64,000 nucleotides of DNA from Dyella flava (GCF_016904955.1 NZ_JADIKE010000035.1:1-64000); one strand, 5' to 3'. Positions 25,923 to 37,844 are shown, counted from the stretch's first letter. Notes: generated from the letters alone by a model not told the origin. Translations and numbers: made by a program.

Positions 25923-25937
25923 AAGCTGTAACAGCTT
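25923..25937. promoter_or_regulatory. 15-bp palindrome upstream of the asnB leader
   Basis: AAGCTGT and ACAGCTT flank a single A, a perfect dyad 34 bases upstream of the leader ATG and 238 bases upstream of the porin start. It could be an operator for either. The regulator is unknown. Confidence 0.35.
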
Positions 25938-26174
25938 TGATACAGGCAACCACGCGCCGCCTCCATGACAAGCCGTGGGACAAACAACCGGCCGCCATTT
26001 TTCACGCGGTGTTAGCCTCACATTTGCTGAGATTGGGGCTATAGCCGTCCAATCCCGGCCTAGCGCCGGTCGATCAAGATGGCCAGGGGACATTGAAGTG
26101 CCGCAGTAGAACGTTGGTGTGCATTGCCTCACTACCTTCGGTGCAGGTCGTACGCTCAATAAAGGGAGCGAGCG

Positions 26175-27698
26175 ATGCGAATGAAATGTCTGACGGCCTT
26201 GCTGCTTCTCGCTGCGCTCTCGCCTGCCCATGCGCAGGACCAGACGCAAACGCAGAAACTGCAAAAAGAAGTGGATGACCTGCAAGCCACGGTCAAGGAA
26301 CTGCAGGCCGAGGTGAAAGAACTGCGCGCTGAAAAAGCTCCGGCGACGTCAGCAGCCCTACCCGCCACGGCAGCTAACGCACCACCGGCAGGCGCCGCCA
26401 GCCCAGCTCCTGCTGCGGTAACGCCACCTGCCGCCAAGCTCACCGAAGTGCCTAGCGGACAGGTCAACGCATTGGAACTCTCCGATGCGGAACGCTCGCC
26501 CCTGCCACCGGAGCAAAGCGTTTCTGAAAACGAGGATTCTGCCTCGCGTATCGATAACGAGGCGCCGCCGACCAATCCGGATCTGAAAGGCTTCGTGCAG
26601 ATCCCTGGCACTGAAACACTGATTCGTCTGGGTGGCTACGCCAAGCTTGATGCCATCTACGACACCGGCGCCATTGGCTACCCCGATGCGTTTGTCACTT
26701 CGACCATCCCCGTGCCCAAGCCGCATGACGACAGCGGCAACTTCACCATGCAGGCGCGCCAGACCCGCCTCAGCATGGAAATCCGGCGGCCGACGATTTT
26801 CGACGAAAGCCTGCGCTTCTATTTCGAGACCGACCTGTTCGGCGGCGGTGCGGGCAACTATGGATTACGCCTGCGCCAAGCTTATGGGCAACTCGGCAAC
26901 ACCTACGCAGGCTTTGGCTGGTCAGCCTTTGCCGATCTGGATTCGCTGCCCGACACGCTGGATTTTGAAGGTCCGCCCGGCGCCATCGCACCGCGTCAGG
27001 CCGGCATCCACCAGTTTTTCCGGCTGGGTGAAAACAGCAGCCTGACGATTGCAGCCGAGCAACCGACTTCGGAAGTCAGCCTGTATCAACCGGTTGCTCC
27101 CGATGTGGTCGTCGACACCCCGCATGGCACGCAGCACGTACCCGATCTGGTTCTGGCCGTACGCACGGAGGGTGGTTGGGGGCATGTGCAATTTGGCGGT
27201 GTGGTGCGGCAGCTCGGCTATACCGATTACCAGCAAAGCGATCGCGTGGTCGGCGGGGGCGCACAGCTGAGCGGCTCGTTCAAGGTCGGCCCTTCCGATC
27301 CCTACAGCGACTTGCTGATGTTCGGGGCTGCCTGGGGCAGAGGCATCGCACGCTATCTGGCCGATACCGGCGGCCTCAATCTGGATGCCGTGGTGGGGCC
27401 GGATGGCAAGCTCCATCCGCTCGACGGCGTGGGCGCGCATGTGGCCTTTGCACACTATTGGAGCAGCAACTGGCGCAGCAATCTGGTGTACGGCATTGCG
27501 CGCATCCAGAACTCACCCTTGCTGGCCGACGACGTGTTCCATCACAGCGATTACGGCGCGCTCAATCTGCTTTGGACGCCCGCTCCCACCTTTACCGCGG
27601 GCGTCGAAGTGCTGCATGGCCGCTTGTGGGAACAGGACAATCGCACCAACGACGACACGCGCATCCAGGGCTCGGTGCAGTACAGCTTCATCAAGTGA
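26175..27698 (+). CDS. DcaP-like outer-membrane porin
   Basis: A signal peptide (cleavage after A-H-A at about 20) is followed by a coiled-coil segment (about 25-53, Q-K-L-Q-K-E-V-D-D-L-Q), an Ala/Pro-rich linker and a beta-barrel from about residue 135. R-L-G-G-Y-A-K-L-D starts the first strand, and the last residue region is Q-Y-S-F-I-K. This order is typical of the DcaP-like trimeric porins, which take up small organic acids. GGGAG lies eight bases before the ATG; the ATG at 26181 is an alternative start. It is monocistronic by context. Confidence 0.87.
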   Translation: MRMKCLTALLLLAALSPAHAQDQTQTQKLQKEVDDLQATVKELQAEVKELRAEKAPATSAALPATAANAPPAGAASPAPAAVTPPAAKLTEVPSGQVNALELSDAERSPLPPEQSVSENEDSASRIDNEAPPTNPDLKGFVQIPGTETLIRLGGYAKLDAIYDTGAIGYPDAFVTSTIPVPKPHDDSGNFTMQARQTRLSMEIRRPTIFDESLRFYFETDLFGGGAGNYGLRLRQAYGQLGNTYAGFGWSAFADLDSLPDTLDFEGPPGAIAPRQAGIHQFFRLGENSSLTIAAEQPTSEVSLYQPVAPDVVVDTPHGTQHVPDLVLAVRTEGGWGHVQFGGVVRQLGYTDYQQSDRVVGGGAQLSGSFKVGPSDPYSDLLMFGAAWGRGIARYLADTGGLNLDAVVGPDGKLHPLDGVGAHVAFAHYWSSNWRSNLVYGIARIQNSPLLADDVFHHSDYGALNLLWTPAPTFTAGVEVLHGRLWEQDNRTNDDTRIQGSVQYSFIK

Positions 27699-27747
27699 GG
27701 TTGCGGGCAGGTCAACCGGCCTGCCCCACACTTGCCTGCCTGCTGGC

Positions 27748-28113
27748 CTAAGGCGTTGCCATCCAGCGCAGCGCCTCGTCGAATTGGGCATTGGTGAAAA
27801 GCTTGAAATGTGTCGGCATGGCAAAGCCGAACATGCTCGACATCACGCGTACCCAGCCGACATCGGTGACCAGGGCGGTGCGTTCCCAGCCGGAGATATG
27901 GCGAAAACCCAGTTTGACATCGTCCCACATGGCGCCCGGCGCAAAGCCGGTGAAATCCTCGCCGAGGTGGATCACCAGGCGCAGCTTGCGATTGAGTGCA
28001 AAGGCCGCCTCGATATCGGGCACCATCACACTCTCATAGTCGTCAGCGGTAACAATGCCGCGCATGCGAAAACCCAGGATGCCGGCTGGCAGATTGGGCA
28101 GTTGCTCGATCAT
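27748..28113 (-). CDS. SpoIIAA-like (STAS-type) domain protein
   Basis: A 121-residue cytosolic protein matching the SpoIIAA-like/DUF3478 family: G-I-V-T-A-D-D-Y near residue 20, the core strand L-R-L-V-I-H-L-G, and the conserved W-D-D-V-K-L-G-F-R-H region followed by A-L-V-T-D-V-G-W. Function in bacteria is unclear; the fold binds lipids or partner proteins. AAGGGG nine bases upstream supports the ATG at 28113 over the GTG at 28122. Confidence 0.82.
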   Translation of the reverse strand: MIEQLPNLPAGILGFRMRGIVTADDYESVMVPDIEAAFALNRKLRLVIHLGEDFTGFAPGAMWDDVKLGFRHISGWERTALVTDVGWVRVMSSMFGFAMPTHFKLFTNAQFDEALRWMATP

Positions 28114-28214
28114 GGCGATCACCCCTTGCAGCGGTTTGCGTTATCCAAACGCGATTTGCACAGCGGCACAAGTGACGAGATGTGAAAGATGCGTTCAGCA
28201 CAGCCTGAAAACGA

Positions 28215-29936
28215 TCAAACCGCCTCGATATAGCGCAGCAACAAGCGTGGCGATTCGCGCCCCTGCCAATCATTGATGGTCAACTCATACGCCGCACGCA
28301 ACATGCTTGGCGGTGGCGTTCCGTCGTAGGCGTTGAACATCACGGCGTCATAGAGTGCAGCGTCGCGCGGATCGCGCAAACTCATGCGCAGATGCTTTTC
28401 GCCCATCTGCTTCCAGCTGAAACACTCGAACCGGTTTTCGAACACCGGCTCCGGAAAAGCCTGGCCCCACGGGCCGGCATAGCGCAGCATGCGCGCCATA
28501 TCCAGGGTAAACAGACCGGCAGGCATTTCGCCGTCGGTGTAAAGCACGGCCTGCAGCTGTTCCTCGCTCAGCCATTCGCTGGCGATGGCATCGAAAGCGG
28601 TGGCGAAGCGTGGATAGTCCTGCGCACGCAAGCTCAGGCCGGCAGCCATGGCGTGTCCGCCGAAGCGCTCGATCAGGCCGGGATGCTGCGCGTCGACCGC
28701 CGCCAGGGCGTCGCGGATATGAAACCCGGCAATCGAACGCGCCGAGCCGCGCAAATGATCAGGATCGTCTTCAGCTGCCGGGGCGAAGGCGATCACCGGA
28801 CGATGCAGCCGCTCTTTCAGTTTCGAGGCGACCAAGCCGACCACGCCCGCATGCCAGCTCGGCTCAAACAAGCTCACGCCAACGACGCGATCGTCCACCC
28901 GAGCGGCCTGGGCGACCATGATCTCCGCCTCGGCCACCATCGTCGCTTGCAGCTCGCGGCGCTCCTGATTGATCGAACTGAGCAACTCGGCGTAATGGCG
29001 CGCCTGCCGGGCGTCATCGGTCAGCAGGGATTCCACGCCAAGCCGCATGTCTTCCAGGCGCCCGGCGGCATTCAAGCGCGGGCCGACTGCATAGCCGAGA
29101 TCGCTGGTGCAGAGCGTGGCAACGTTGCGCTGGCTAGCCTCGATCAGCGCCGTAATGCCCGCGCAACCGCGGCCACTGCGTAGACGCTTCATGCCGGCTT
29201 CGACCAGCACACGGTTGTTGAAATCCAGTGGCACCAGATCCGCTACCGTGCCCAGCGCAACCAGATCCAGCAACACCGACAGATCCGGCGCGGCATTCTC
29301 ACCGAAGCGGCCTTGTTCGCGCAGGTGTGCGCGCAAGGCGAGCAGCACATAAAACATCACCCCGACACCGGCCAGCGCCTTGCTGGGAAAACCATCGCCG
29401 TGCAGATTGGGATTGACGATGGCGTCGGCCGCAGGCAGGTATTCGCCCGGTAGATGATGATCCGTGACGATGACGCGCATGCCACGCGCCCGCGCGGCGG
29501 CAACGCCCGCCACACTGGCAACACCGTTATCGACCGTGACGATAAGCTGCACGTGATCGGGTAACGACGCCACCAGCTCCGGCGTCAAACCGTAGCCATG
29601 CACGAACCGGTTTGGCACCGTGTAATCGACCCGGCGCGCGCCGAGCAAGCGCAGACCACGTACCGCGACCGCGGTGCCGGTGGCGCCATCGCAATCGTAG
29701 TCACCGGCGATCATGATCGACGCCTCATCGCCGATCGCCTGTGCCAGCAAATCGACGGCCTGCTGCATGCCGCCGAGCTGTTGCGGCGAAAGCATGCGGT
29801 TCAGACGATGCTCGGCCTGCTCCGGACTGAATACGCCGCGCGCGGCATAAATGCGTTGCAGCAGCGGATGCAGGCTATCGCCCCATCCCGCCGGTTCGCC
29901 CAGCAATGGACGCCGCCGCAGTTGCAGTTTGCTCAT
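28215..29936 (-). CDS. recJ: Single-strand DNA exonuclease RecJ
   Basis: A 5'-3' ssDNA exonuclease for recombination and repair. DHH-family motifs: D-Y-D-C-D-G-A-T-G-T (motif I), V-D-N-G-V-A (motif II), V-T-D-H-H-L-P-G (motif III, DHH) and the DHHA1 region with F-G-G-H-A-M-A-A-G-L. The length is 573 residues. The ATG at 29936 overlaps the stop of the upstream gene by four bases, so the two are translationally coupled. Confidence 0.96.
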   Translation of the reverse strand: MSKLQLRRRPLLGEPAGWGDSLHPLLQRIYAARGVFSPEQAEHRLNRMLSPQQLGGMQQAVDLLAQAIGDEASIMIAGDYDCDGATGTAVAVRGLRLLGARRVDYTVPNRFVHGYGLTPELVASLPDHVQLIVTVDNGVASVAGVAAARARGMRVIVTDHHLPGEYLPAADAIVNPNLHGDGFPSKALAGVGVMFYVLLALRAHLREQGRFGENAAPDLSVLLDLVALGTVADLVPLDFNNRVLVEAGMKRLRSGRGCAGITALIEASQRNVATLCTSDLGYAVGPRLNAAGRLEDMRLGVESLLTDDARQARHYAELLSSINQERRELQATMVAEAEIMVAQAARVDDRVVGVSLFEPSWHAGVVGLVASKLKERLHRPVIAFAPAAEDDPDHLRGSARSIAGFHIRDALAAVDAQHPGLIERFGGHAMAAGLSLRAQDYPRFATAFDAIASEWLSEEQLQAVLYTDGEMPAGLFTLDMARMLRYAGPWGQAFPEPVFENRFECFSWKQMGEKHLRMSLRDPRDAALYDAVMFNAYDGTPPPSMLRAAYELTINDWQGRESPRLLLRYIEAV

Positions 29937-30853
29937 CGTGCGGCCCGCCGCCAGAAGCGCAGGTGATGCCAGGGGCGTATAAGCCAGCGTTCGCCGCTGG
30001 CAAAGCTCAACATCAGCGGCTGGCGCCTGGTCTGCACCTGCAACAGCGGCCACCAGTTGGCGGCGATATCGTCGGCGGTCAGATCCTGCAGATCGATCAA
30101 CCAACCCGCTTGTGCGGCGCTCACGGACGCTTGATCACGGGGCTGCACCGCAATGCCGGCCCGCTTTGCCAGGGCAAGTAAAAGCACGTCTTCGCCCATC
30201 ACGCCCGACAACGTTGTGCCCACACGCGAAGGCAGCGCACCACCACCCCACAGCCACACGCTGTTGACCGGCGGCAAACCGCGCGCACGGCGCTGCGCAT
30301 TGGCCGGATGCTGATGCAGCAACACCTGTACCTCATTCAACAGGACACGCCAGCGGCGGCCATCCGGTCCCTGTGGCAGATGTTCGTAGAGGTCCTCGCC
30401 CAGCGCCTGTTCCGGCGCAGCGAAATCCGGCAAAGGCATTGGCGTCAGCAAGCGCAGGTGCCAGCGGTCGGGCGATGAAATTTCCAGTTCCATGCCGGCG
30501 TCGCTAAACACCGGCTTCAAGGGTTCAGCCAATGCCTGCGCTTCAGCCATGCTCAGTTGCAATTGGCCACAGGCAAGCAGTCGCGCGCCGCTGAGATCCG
30601 GCTGCACCCAGGCCGGATCGGCACCCAGCCAACTGGCGGTACCGGCATCGCCTAGCAGGTGTTCGCGCGTAAGCGCGGCCGCGGGCATGCCCTCAGTGCA
30701 TTGAAAATAGCCGGCGAGGCCACCGAGATAACCGACGGCGCCGTTATCCAACCGATCCGCGCGTGGCAGCAGCGCTCGCACCGGATGCGCCGAATCAAAA
30801 CGCTGCAGGTCGGGCAGCCAGCATTCCAATGGACGAGAGGCTAGATCCGCCAT
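29933..30853 (-). CDS. COG4255-type protein (annotated in relatives as phosphoglycerate mutase)
   Basis: A 306-residue cytosolic protein that accompanies recJ in Xanthomonadales and is often labelled a cofactor-independent phosphoglycerate mutase (COG4255). I see no alkaline-phosphatase-type metal motifs that would confirm this, so the catalytic label is doubtful. Recognisable stretches are L-N-E-V-Q-V-L-L-H-Q-H-P-A-N, S-V-W-L-W-G-G-G-A-L-P and W-W-P-L-L-Q. It is four bases downstream of the ABC-F gene and overlaps recJ. Confidence 0.75.
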   Translation of the reverse strand: MADLASRPLECWLPDLQRFDSAHPVRALLPRADRLDNGAVGYLGGLAGYFQCTEGMPAAALTREHLLGDAGTASWLGADPAWVQPDLSGARLLACGQLQLSMAEAQALAEPLKPVFSDAGMELEISSPDRWHLRLLTPMPLPDFAAPEQALGEDLYEHLPQGPDGRRWRVLLNEVQVLLHQHPANAQRRARGLPPVNSVWLWGGGALPSRVGTTLSGVMGEDVLLLALAKRAGIAVQPRDQASVSAAQAGWLIDLQDLTADDIAANWWPLLQVQTRRQPLMLSFASGERWLIRPWHHLRFWRRAAR

Positions 30854-30857
30854 TGGC

Positions 30858-32873
<2,016 letters not shown>

Positions 32874-33061
32874 TGGAGCGGACTCGAGCCGGGCCTGAAC
32901 GCCCGTAGCCGCCCATGATAACGGTTGGCGGGCATACCCACCGAAGGCCGTGCAAAGCGTTTCGGATCATGCCCAGGTCACATCTGCCGGCTTTGCTCGT
33001 GGCGTGGCGCAGACAGTTCTGATACAACGGCGCAGCAACGCTTTTGCGTGGAGAGGGGATC

Positions 33062-33406
33062 ATGTTCAAGCACCGTTACCACCTGCCCTTGCTGGCAGCC
33101 GTCGCCATCAGCACCGGCCTGGCCGTGACGCAGGTGGCCCATGCCCAGGAAACGCTGACCCAGCGGGTGCAGGACGAGAAAGGCATGAACCTGCCGGCGC
33201 GTGGCCTGTCCATGGCCCAGGTCGAGAAGGACTACGGCGCGCCGTTGCGCAAACTTTCGCCGCGCGGCGGCGACTCGGCCAAGCATCCCACCATCAATCG
33301 CTGGGAATACTCCAATTTCATCGTGTATTTCGAAGGCAGCCACGTGATTCATTCGGTGCTGAATACGCCGGCCGGTAATAACCAGAATCCCGGGGCCGTG
33401 AATTAA
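33062..33406 (+). CDS. Exported BamE-like small protein
   Basis: A 114-residue protein with a signal peptide (hydrophobic 9-22, cleavage after A-H-A at about 28). The mature part has L-S-M-A-Q-V-E-K-D-Y-G-A-P, which resembles the helix start of the BamE/SmpA fold (M-x-x-x-Q-V-x-x-x-x-G-x-P), then strand-rich W-E-Y-S-N-F-I-V-Y-F-E. No lipobox Cys is present, so it is probably periplasmic and soluble. Function is unknown. GAGAGGGGA before the ATG supports the start. Confidence 0.75.
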   Translation: MFKHRYHLPLLAAVAISTGLAVTQVAHAQETLTQRVQDEKGMNLPARGLSMAQVEKDYGAPLRKLSPRGGDSAKHPTINRWEYSNFIVYFEGSHVIHSVLNTPAGNNQNPGAVN

Positions 33407-33540
33407 GCGGAGCGAGTAGGCCCGTTGCGCAAGGCGAGCCGGCGCACGCTCACTACTCGCCCCTCGCACCTGCTTGTAAACTTGCGCACTTGCCTAGCCC
33501 GGATCCTTCCGGGCATCACCCCTGCGCGAGTGTCATCCCC

Positions 33541-34575
33541 ATGACTGATTCCAGCTTGCGCCTGCCGGCCGAATGGGAGCCGCAGGCCGCCGTCCTGATT
33601 GCCTGGCCCCATGCCGATACCGACTGGGCCGAGCGGCTCGACGAGGTGGAATCCACCTATGTCGCGCTCGCAGCGGCGGTGACGCGCTTTCAGCCGCTGA
33701 TCATCGTGGTCGCCGACGCCACCCTGCACGCGCATGTCGAGGCAAAGCTGCAAGCGATCGGAGCGGACCTGACGCGGATTCGTTTCGTTGAGCTGCCTTA
33801 TGACGATACCTGGCTGCGCGACTCCGGCCCGATCACCTTGCGCGACGGCAATCGTTTCCAGCTCACCGATTTTCATTTCACCGGCTGGGGCGGCAAGTTT
33901 GGCGCCGAACAGGATGATGCGCTGATCGCAGGGCTGGTCGACGCTGGCGTGTTCGGCTCGGCCTCACACCAGCGCATCGACTGGGCGCTGGAAGGCGGCG
34001 GCATCGAGAGCGATGGCGAAGGCACGATCCTCACTACCTGGCGTTGCCTTACGCAGCGTCACCCGGAGCAGTCTCGCGCGGACATGAGCAGCATCCTGCG
34101 CGACAGCCTGCACGCCAAGCGCGTGCTGTGGCTCGATTACGGTTATCTGGAAGGCGACGACACCGACGCGCATATCGACACGCTGGCACGGTTTGCGCCA
34201 GGTGAACGCATCGTCTATCAGGCTTGCAACGATGCCGGCGATGCGCACCACGACGAACTGCAGCGCATGGGCGAGGAACTCGCCGCGCTTCGTACCTCCG
34301 ATGGCAAGCCGTACACGCTTTATCCGTTGCCGTGGGCCAAGCCGATCGTCGACGAGGGCCGCCGCCTGGCGGCGTCGTATGCGAATTACCTGATCGTCAA
34401 CGGTGCCGTGCTGGTGCCGGCGTATGGCGACGCGATGGATAACGAAGCGGCCCGCATCATCGGCCAGGCGCATCCCGGCCGCGAGGTGGTGCAAGTGCCC
34501 TGCCGTCCGCTGATCTGGCAGAACGGCAGCCTGCATTGCATCACCATGCAGTTGCCGGCAGGCTTGATCGGCTGA
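33541..34575 (+). CDS. aguA: Agmatine deiminase
   Basis: It converts agmatine to N-carbamoylputrescine and ammonia, step one of putrescine synthesis from agmatine. The 344-residue guanidine-modifying enzyme has P-Y-D-D-T-W-L-R-D-S-G-P, W-A-L-E-G-G-G-I-E-S, the H-I-D-T-L-A-R-F region and the nucleophile Cys in G-S-L-H-C-I-T-M. The next gene encodes the second enzyme of the pathway. Confidence 0.95.
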   Translation: MTDSSLRLPAEWEPQAAVLIAWPHADTDWAERLDEVESTYVALAAAVTRFQPLIIVVADATLHAHVEAKLQAIGADLTRIRFVELPYDDTWLRDSGPITLRDGNRFQLTDFHFTGWGGKFGAEQDDALIAGLVDAGVFGSASHQRIDWALEGGGIESDGEGTILTTWRCLTQRHPEQSRADMSSILRDSLHAKRVLWLDYGYLEGDDTDAHIDTLARFAPGERIVYQACNDAGDAHHDELQRMGEELAALRTSDGKPYTLYPLPWAKPIVDEGRRLAASYANYLIVNGAVLVPAYGDAMDNEAARIIGQAHPGREVVQVPCRPLIWQNGSLHCITMQLPAGLIG

Positions 34576-34703
34576 TTTCCGCGCCCCATCTCACTGGGCG
34601 CAACCTGGAGATCCCGAGTCTGGCCCATGCGTGTCGCAAGACGGTAAAGGGCCGGCCCGCTACACTATTGCGCTTTCGCCAGCGTGGCGAACAGGACACA
34701 AGC

Positions 34704-35594
34704 ATGACCCGCAAGACACTCAAGGTCGCGCTGCTGCAGGAGACCCACCGCGGCAGCCGCGATGCGAATCTCGACGCCATTGAAACCGGCCTGCGCGAAG
34801 CCGCCGCCGCCGGTGTTGAACTGGTACTGCTGCAGGAACTGCATAACGGGCCGTATTTCTGCCAGCACGAATCGGTCAAGGAATTCGACCTCGCCGAAAG
34901 CATTCCCGGCCCCAGCACGGCGCGCATCGGCAAGCTGGCGGAAGAGCTGAAGCTGGTGGTGGTGTCGTCGCTGTTCGAAAAACGCGCAGCAGGGCTGTAT
35001 CACAACACCGCCGTGGTCTTCGACCGTTCGGCGAACATCGCCGGCAAGTATCGCAAGATGCATATTCCGGACGATCCGGCGTTCTATGAGAAGTTCTACT
35101 TCACGCCGGGCGACCTGGGTTTCGAGCCGATCGATACCTCGGTGGGCCGCCTTGGCGTCCTGGTGTGCTGGGACCAGTGGTATCCGGAAGGCGCGCGCCT
35201 GATGGCGCTGGCCGGCGCGGAACTGTTGCTCTATCCCACCGCCATCGGCTGGGATCCGAACGACGACCAGGCGGAAAAGGATCGCCAGCGCGACGCGTGG
35301 ATCACCGTGCAGCGTGGTCACGCGGTCGCCAATGGTCTGCCGCTGCTGTCCTGCAACCGCACCGGCTACGAGGCCGACCCGGCCGGCGTGGGCGCGGGCA
35401 TTCAGTTCTGGGGCAGCAGCTTCGTCGCCGGCCCGCAGGGCGAATTCCTGGCCCTGGCGGGCACGGACCAGCGCCAGCTGCTGGTCACCGAGATCGATAT
35501 GGAGCGCAGCGAGCACGTGCGCCGGATCTGGCCGTTCCTGCGCGATCGCCGGATCGACGCCTATAGCGACCTGCTTCGCCGTTTTCGTGATTAA
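34704..35594 (+). CDS. aguB: N-carbamoylputrescine amidase
   Basis: A nitrilase-superfamily enzyme that releases putrescine, CO2 and ammonia from N-carbamoylputrescine. The catalytic E-K-C triad is visible in L-Q-E-L-H-N-G-P-Y, K-Y-R-K-M-H-I-P-D-D and L-V-C-W-D-Q-W-Y-P-E. The length is 296 residues. AGGACACAAGC precedes the ATG. It is 128 bases after aguA and likely in the same operon. Confidence 0.95.
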   Translation: MTRKTLKVALLQETHRGSRDANLDAIETGLREAAAAGVELVLLQELHNGPYFCQHESVKEFDLAESIPGPSTARIGKLAEELKLVVVSSLFEKRAAGLYHNTAVVFDRSANIAGKYRKMHIPDDPAFYEKFYFTPGDLGFEPIDTSVGRLGVLVCWDQWYPEGARLMALAGAELLLYPTAIGWDPNDDQAEKDRQRDAWITVQRGHAVANGLPLLSCNRTGYEADPAGVGAGIQFWGSSFVAGPQGEFLALAGTDQRQLLVTEIDMERSEHVRRIWPFLRDRRIDAYSDLLRRFRD

Positions 35595-35700
35595 CTGCGC
35601 TTCAGCGCGCTAGGCTTGGCAAGTCGGAAACGTCCGGCTTGCGCCGCGTTTCCCGCATCCCCATGCTTGGTTCATCCCCACCCCTGGTTGCATCGACTGC

Positions 35701-36933
35701 ATGAGCGTTACCGAGACCGCCGTTCTCTCCACTCCCGGCCTGCACGGCCAGCCGATCGAGCGCGTGCACCGCGATGGCGTGGAGTATGTGGTGCTCGGCA
35801 CGGCGCATGTCTCGCGCAGCAGCGTGGAAGCGGTGCAGGCCCTGCTGGCGACCGAAAAGTTCGACGCCATCGCCGTGGAGCTGTGTGAAAGCCGCGCCCA
35901 GGGCATGCGCGATCCCGAGTCCTTCAAGCAGATGGATCTGTTCCGGGTGATCCGCCAGGGCAAGGCCGGCATGGTGGCGGCGAGCCTGGTGCTGTCCACC
36001 TTCCAGAAACGGCTGGCCGACCAGTACGGCATCGAGCCTGGCGCCGAAATGAAAGCGGGCATGGATGGCGCGCAGGCGCACAACGTTCCGTTGTGGCTGA
36101 TCGACCGCGAAGTGGGCACCACGCTCAAGCGCGCCTGGCATAGCGTCAGTTTCTGGCAGCGCTTCGGCCTGCTTGGCGGTTTGCTCGCCAGTGTGTTCGA
36201 GCGCGAAACGATCGACGAAAAGGAAATCGAAAAGCTCAAGCAGGGCGATATGCTGGAAAGCGCATTCAGCGAATTCGCCACCGAATCGGCGCCGCTTTAT
36301 CGCAGCCTGATCGCCGAGCGCGATGCCTTCATGGCCGCACGCCTGCGCGAAGAAGCCGGGCGTTCGATCACCGCCAACCCGTGTCGCGTGCTGGTCGTGA
36401 TCGGCGCCGGTCACCTCAAGGGGCTGTGCGAACATCTGCGCATCCAGCAATCCGATCCGGCTGCCACAGTGACCGAGTTGGCGCAGACACCGCCCAAGGC
36501 GCAGTGGCCGAAATGGCTGGCCATCAGCGTGGTGCTGCTGATATTTGCCGCGATTGGCTATGCGTTCCATCGCAATACCGCGCTTGGCGCACAGGCGCTG
36601 CGCGATTGGGTGTTGTTCACCGGCGGGTTCGCAGCGCTGGGCGCCATCGCAGCACGTGCTCACCCATTGAGCATTGTGGCGGCGTTTATCGCTGCGCCGA
36701 TCAAACCTTTCCGTCCAGGCATTCCTTCCGGTGGCATCAGCGCCATGGTCGAAGCATGGGTGCGTCGCCCACGCGTGGCGGATTTCGAATCGCTGCGCGA
36801 TGACATCGTGCATTGGAGCGGCTGGTGGACCAACCGCGTTGCGCGCACCTTGCTCAACTTTTTCCTGGTCTGCCTGGGCACGATCGTCGGCGAGTACGCT
36901 GCCGGCATCCATATCCTGAAAAGCCTGTTCTGA
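35701..36933 (+). CDS. TraB/GumN-family membrane protein
   Basis: A 410-residue protein of the TraB (pheromone shutdown) family: the TIKI/TraB N-terminal domain has L-G-T-A-H-V-S at 32-38 and the conserved V-E-L-C-E-S-R motif at about 59-65, then V-V-I-G-A-G-H-L-K-G at about 236-245. The C-terminal third carries three or four transmembrane segments (about 277-293, 304-322, 325-345, 385-405). Characterised relatives act on peptides or metals; the function here is unknown. No strong ribosome binding site is seen before the ATG. Confidence 0.85.
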   Translation: MSVTETAVLSTPGLHGQPIERVHRDGVEYVVLGTAHVSRSSVEAVQALLATEKFDAIAVELCESRAQGMRDPESFKQMDLFRVIRQGKAGMVAASLVLSTFQKRLADQYGIEPGAEMKAGMDGAQAHNVPLWLIDREVGTTLKRAWHSVSFWQRFGLLGGLLASVFERETIDEKEIEKLKQGDMLESAFSEFATESAPLYRSLIAERDAFMAARLREEAGRSITANPCRVLVVIGAGHLKGLCEHLRIQQSDPAATVTELAQTPPKAQWPKWLAISVVLLIFAAIGYAFHRNTALGAQALRDWVLFTGGFAALGAIAARAHPLSIVAAFIAAPIKPFRPGIPSGGISAMVEAWVRRPRVADFESLRDDIVHWSGWWTNRVARTLLNFFLVCLGTIVGEYAAGIHILKSLF

Positions 36934-37093
36934 CCTTCCAGAACCGTCTGGGCCAAGACCGAAGCGGCCGAAAGGAGCGCGGCTTTTTGCCGCGATCCAG
37001 CCCTTGCCACATCCCATTGTGACGGCTAAGGGGCACCTCTATACTCGGCCAAATACGTTGCATGCGTCCGCTGGAACCGTGGGGATCCTCTTG

Positions 37094-37417
37094 ATGACTC
37101 GATTGCAATTGTTTGGCCTGGCTGCTGCCGCTCTGCTTCTCTCAGGTACCGCTCACGCCACTGGCGACAAAGCCAATGGCCGCACATTGATCTACACCTG
37201 CAATGGTTGCCACGGCATTCCCGGCACCAACAACGCCTATCCGCAGTATCCCGTCCCGAAGATCGCTGGCCAGAACGCGCAGTACATCATCAGTGCGCTG
37301 CATGAGTACAAATCAGGCGACCGCACGCATCCGACCATGATGGCGCAGGCACAGAGCCTCTCCGACCAGGAAATCGAGGACATCGCCGCCTATCTTTCCA
37401 GCATCTCTCCGAAGTAA
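37094..37417 (+). CDS. Small periplasmic cytochrome c (class I)
   Basis: The 107-residue precursor has a signal peptide cleaved after A-H-A (about residue 22), a haem site C-N-G-C-H at about 36-40 and a likely Met ligand in the P-T-M-M-A-Q segment. Spacing fits a c553/c4-half type electron carrier. It is 21 bases before a paralogue with the same layout; the pair probably carries electrons in the periplasm. Confidence 0.88.
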   Translation: MTRLQLFGLAAAALLLSGTAHATGDKANGRTLIYTCNGCHGIPGTNNAYPQYPVPKIAGQNAQYIISALHEYKSGDRTHPTMMAQAQSLSDQEIEDIAAYLSSISPK

Positions 37418-37438
37418 TCGGCTCAAGGATTCCACTGC

Positions 37439-37789
37439 ATGAAATGCACGCTTACGCTGCTCTCGTTCGGCATGGCCCTTGTGCTGGTTTCGACGCCGAT
37501 TTTCGCCAGCGGCAATATAGAGAACGGCAAGACCAAGGCCGCTGCCTGCGTCGCCTGCCACGGTACGGATGGCAATGCGGTCGATCCGCAATATCCTCGT
37601 CTCGCCGGCCAATACAACGAATACATTCAGCAGGCCTTGCACGAATACAAGGACGGCCGCCGCAACAATCCGATCATGAAGGGTTTTGCCGGCACGCTTT
37701 CCGATCAGGATATCGAGGACATCGCGGCTTACTTCTCGTCCATGCCGACCAAGCTGGATACGCTGAAAGGCCACATCCAGGGCGATTGA
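37439..37789 (+). CDS. Small periplasmic cytochrome c (paralogue)
   Basis: The 116-residue precursor has a signal peptide cleaved after I-F-A (about 23), a haem site C-V-A-C-H at about 37-41 and a likely Met ligand in N-P-I-M-K-G-F. The second half (Y-I-Q-Q-A-L-H-E-Y-K-x-G, D-I-E-D-I-A-A-Y) closely parallels the preceding cytochrome, so the two arose by duplication. An intrinsic terminator follows at 37845. Confidence 0.9.
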   Translation: MKCTLTLLSFGMALVLVSTPIFASGNIENGKTKAAACVACHGTDGNAVDPQYPRLAGQYNEYIQQALHEYKDGRRNNPIMKGFAGTLSDQDIEDIAAYFSSMPTKLDTLKGHIQGD

Positions 37790-37844
37790 TCCCGCGCGAC
37801 AACCATGCCTGGTCGACGCTCGACGACTGTCAGGTGAAAACACG

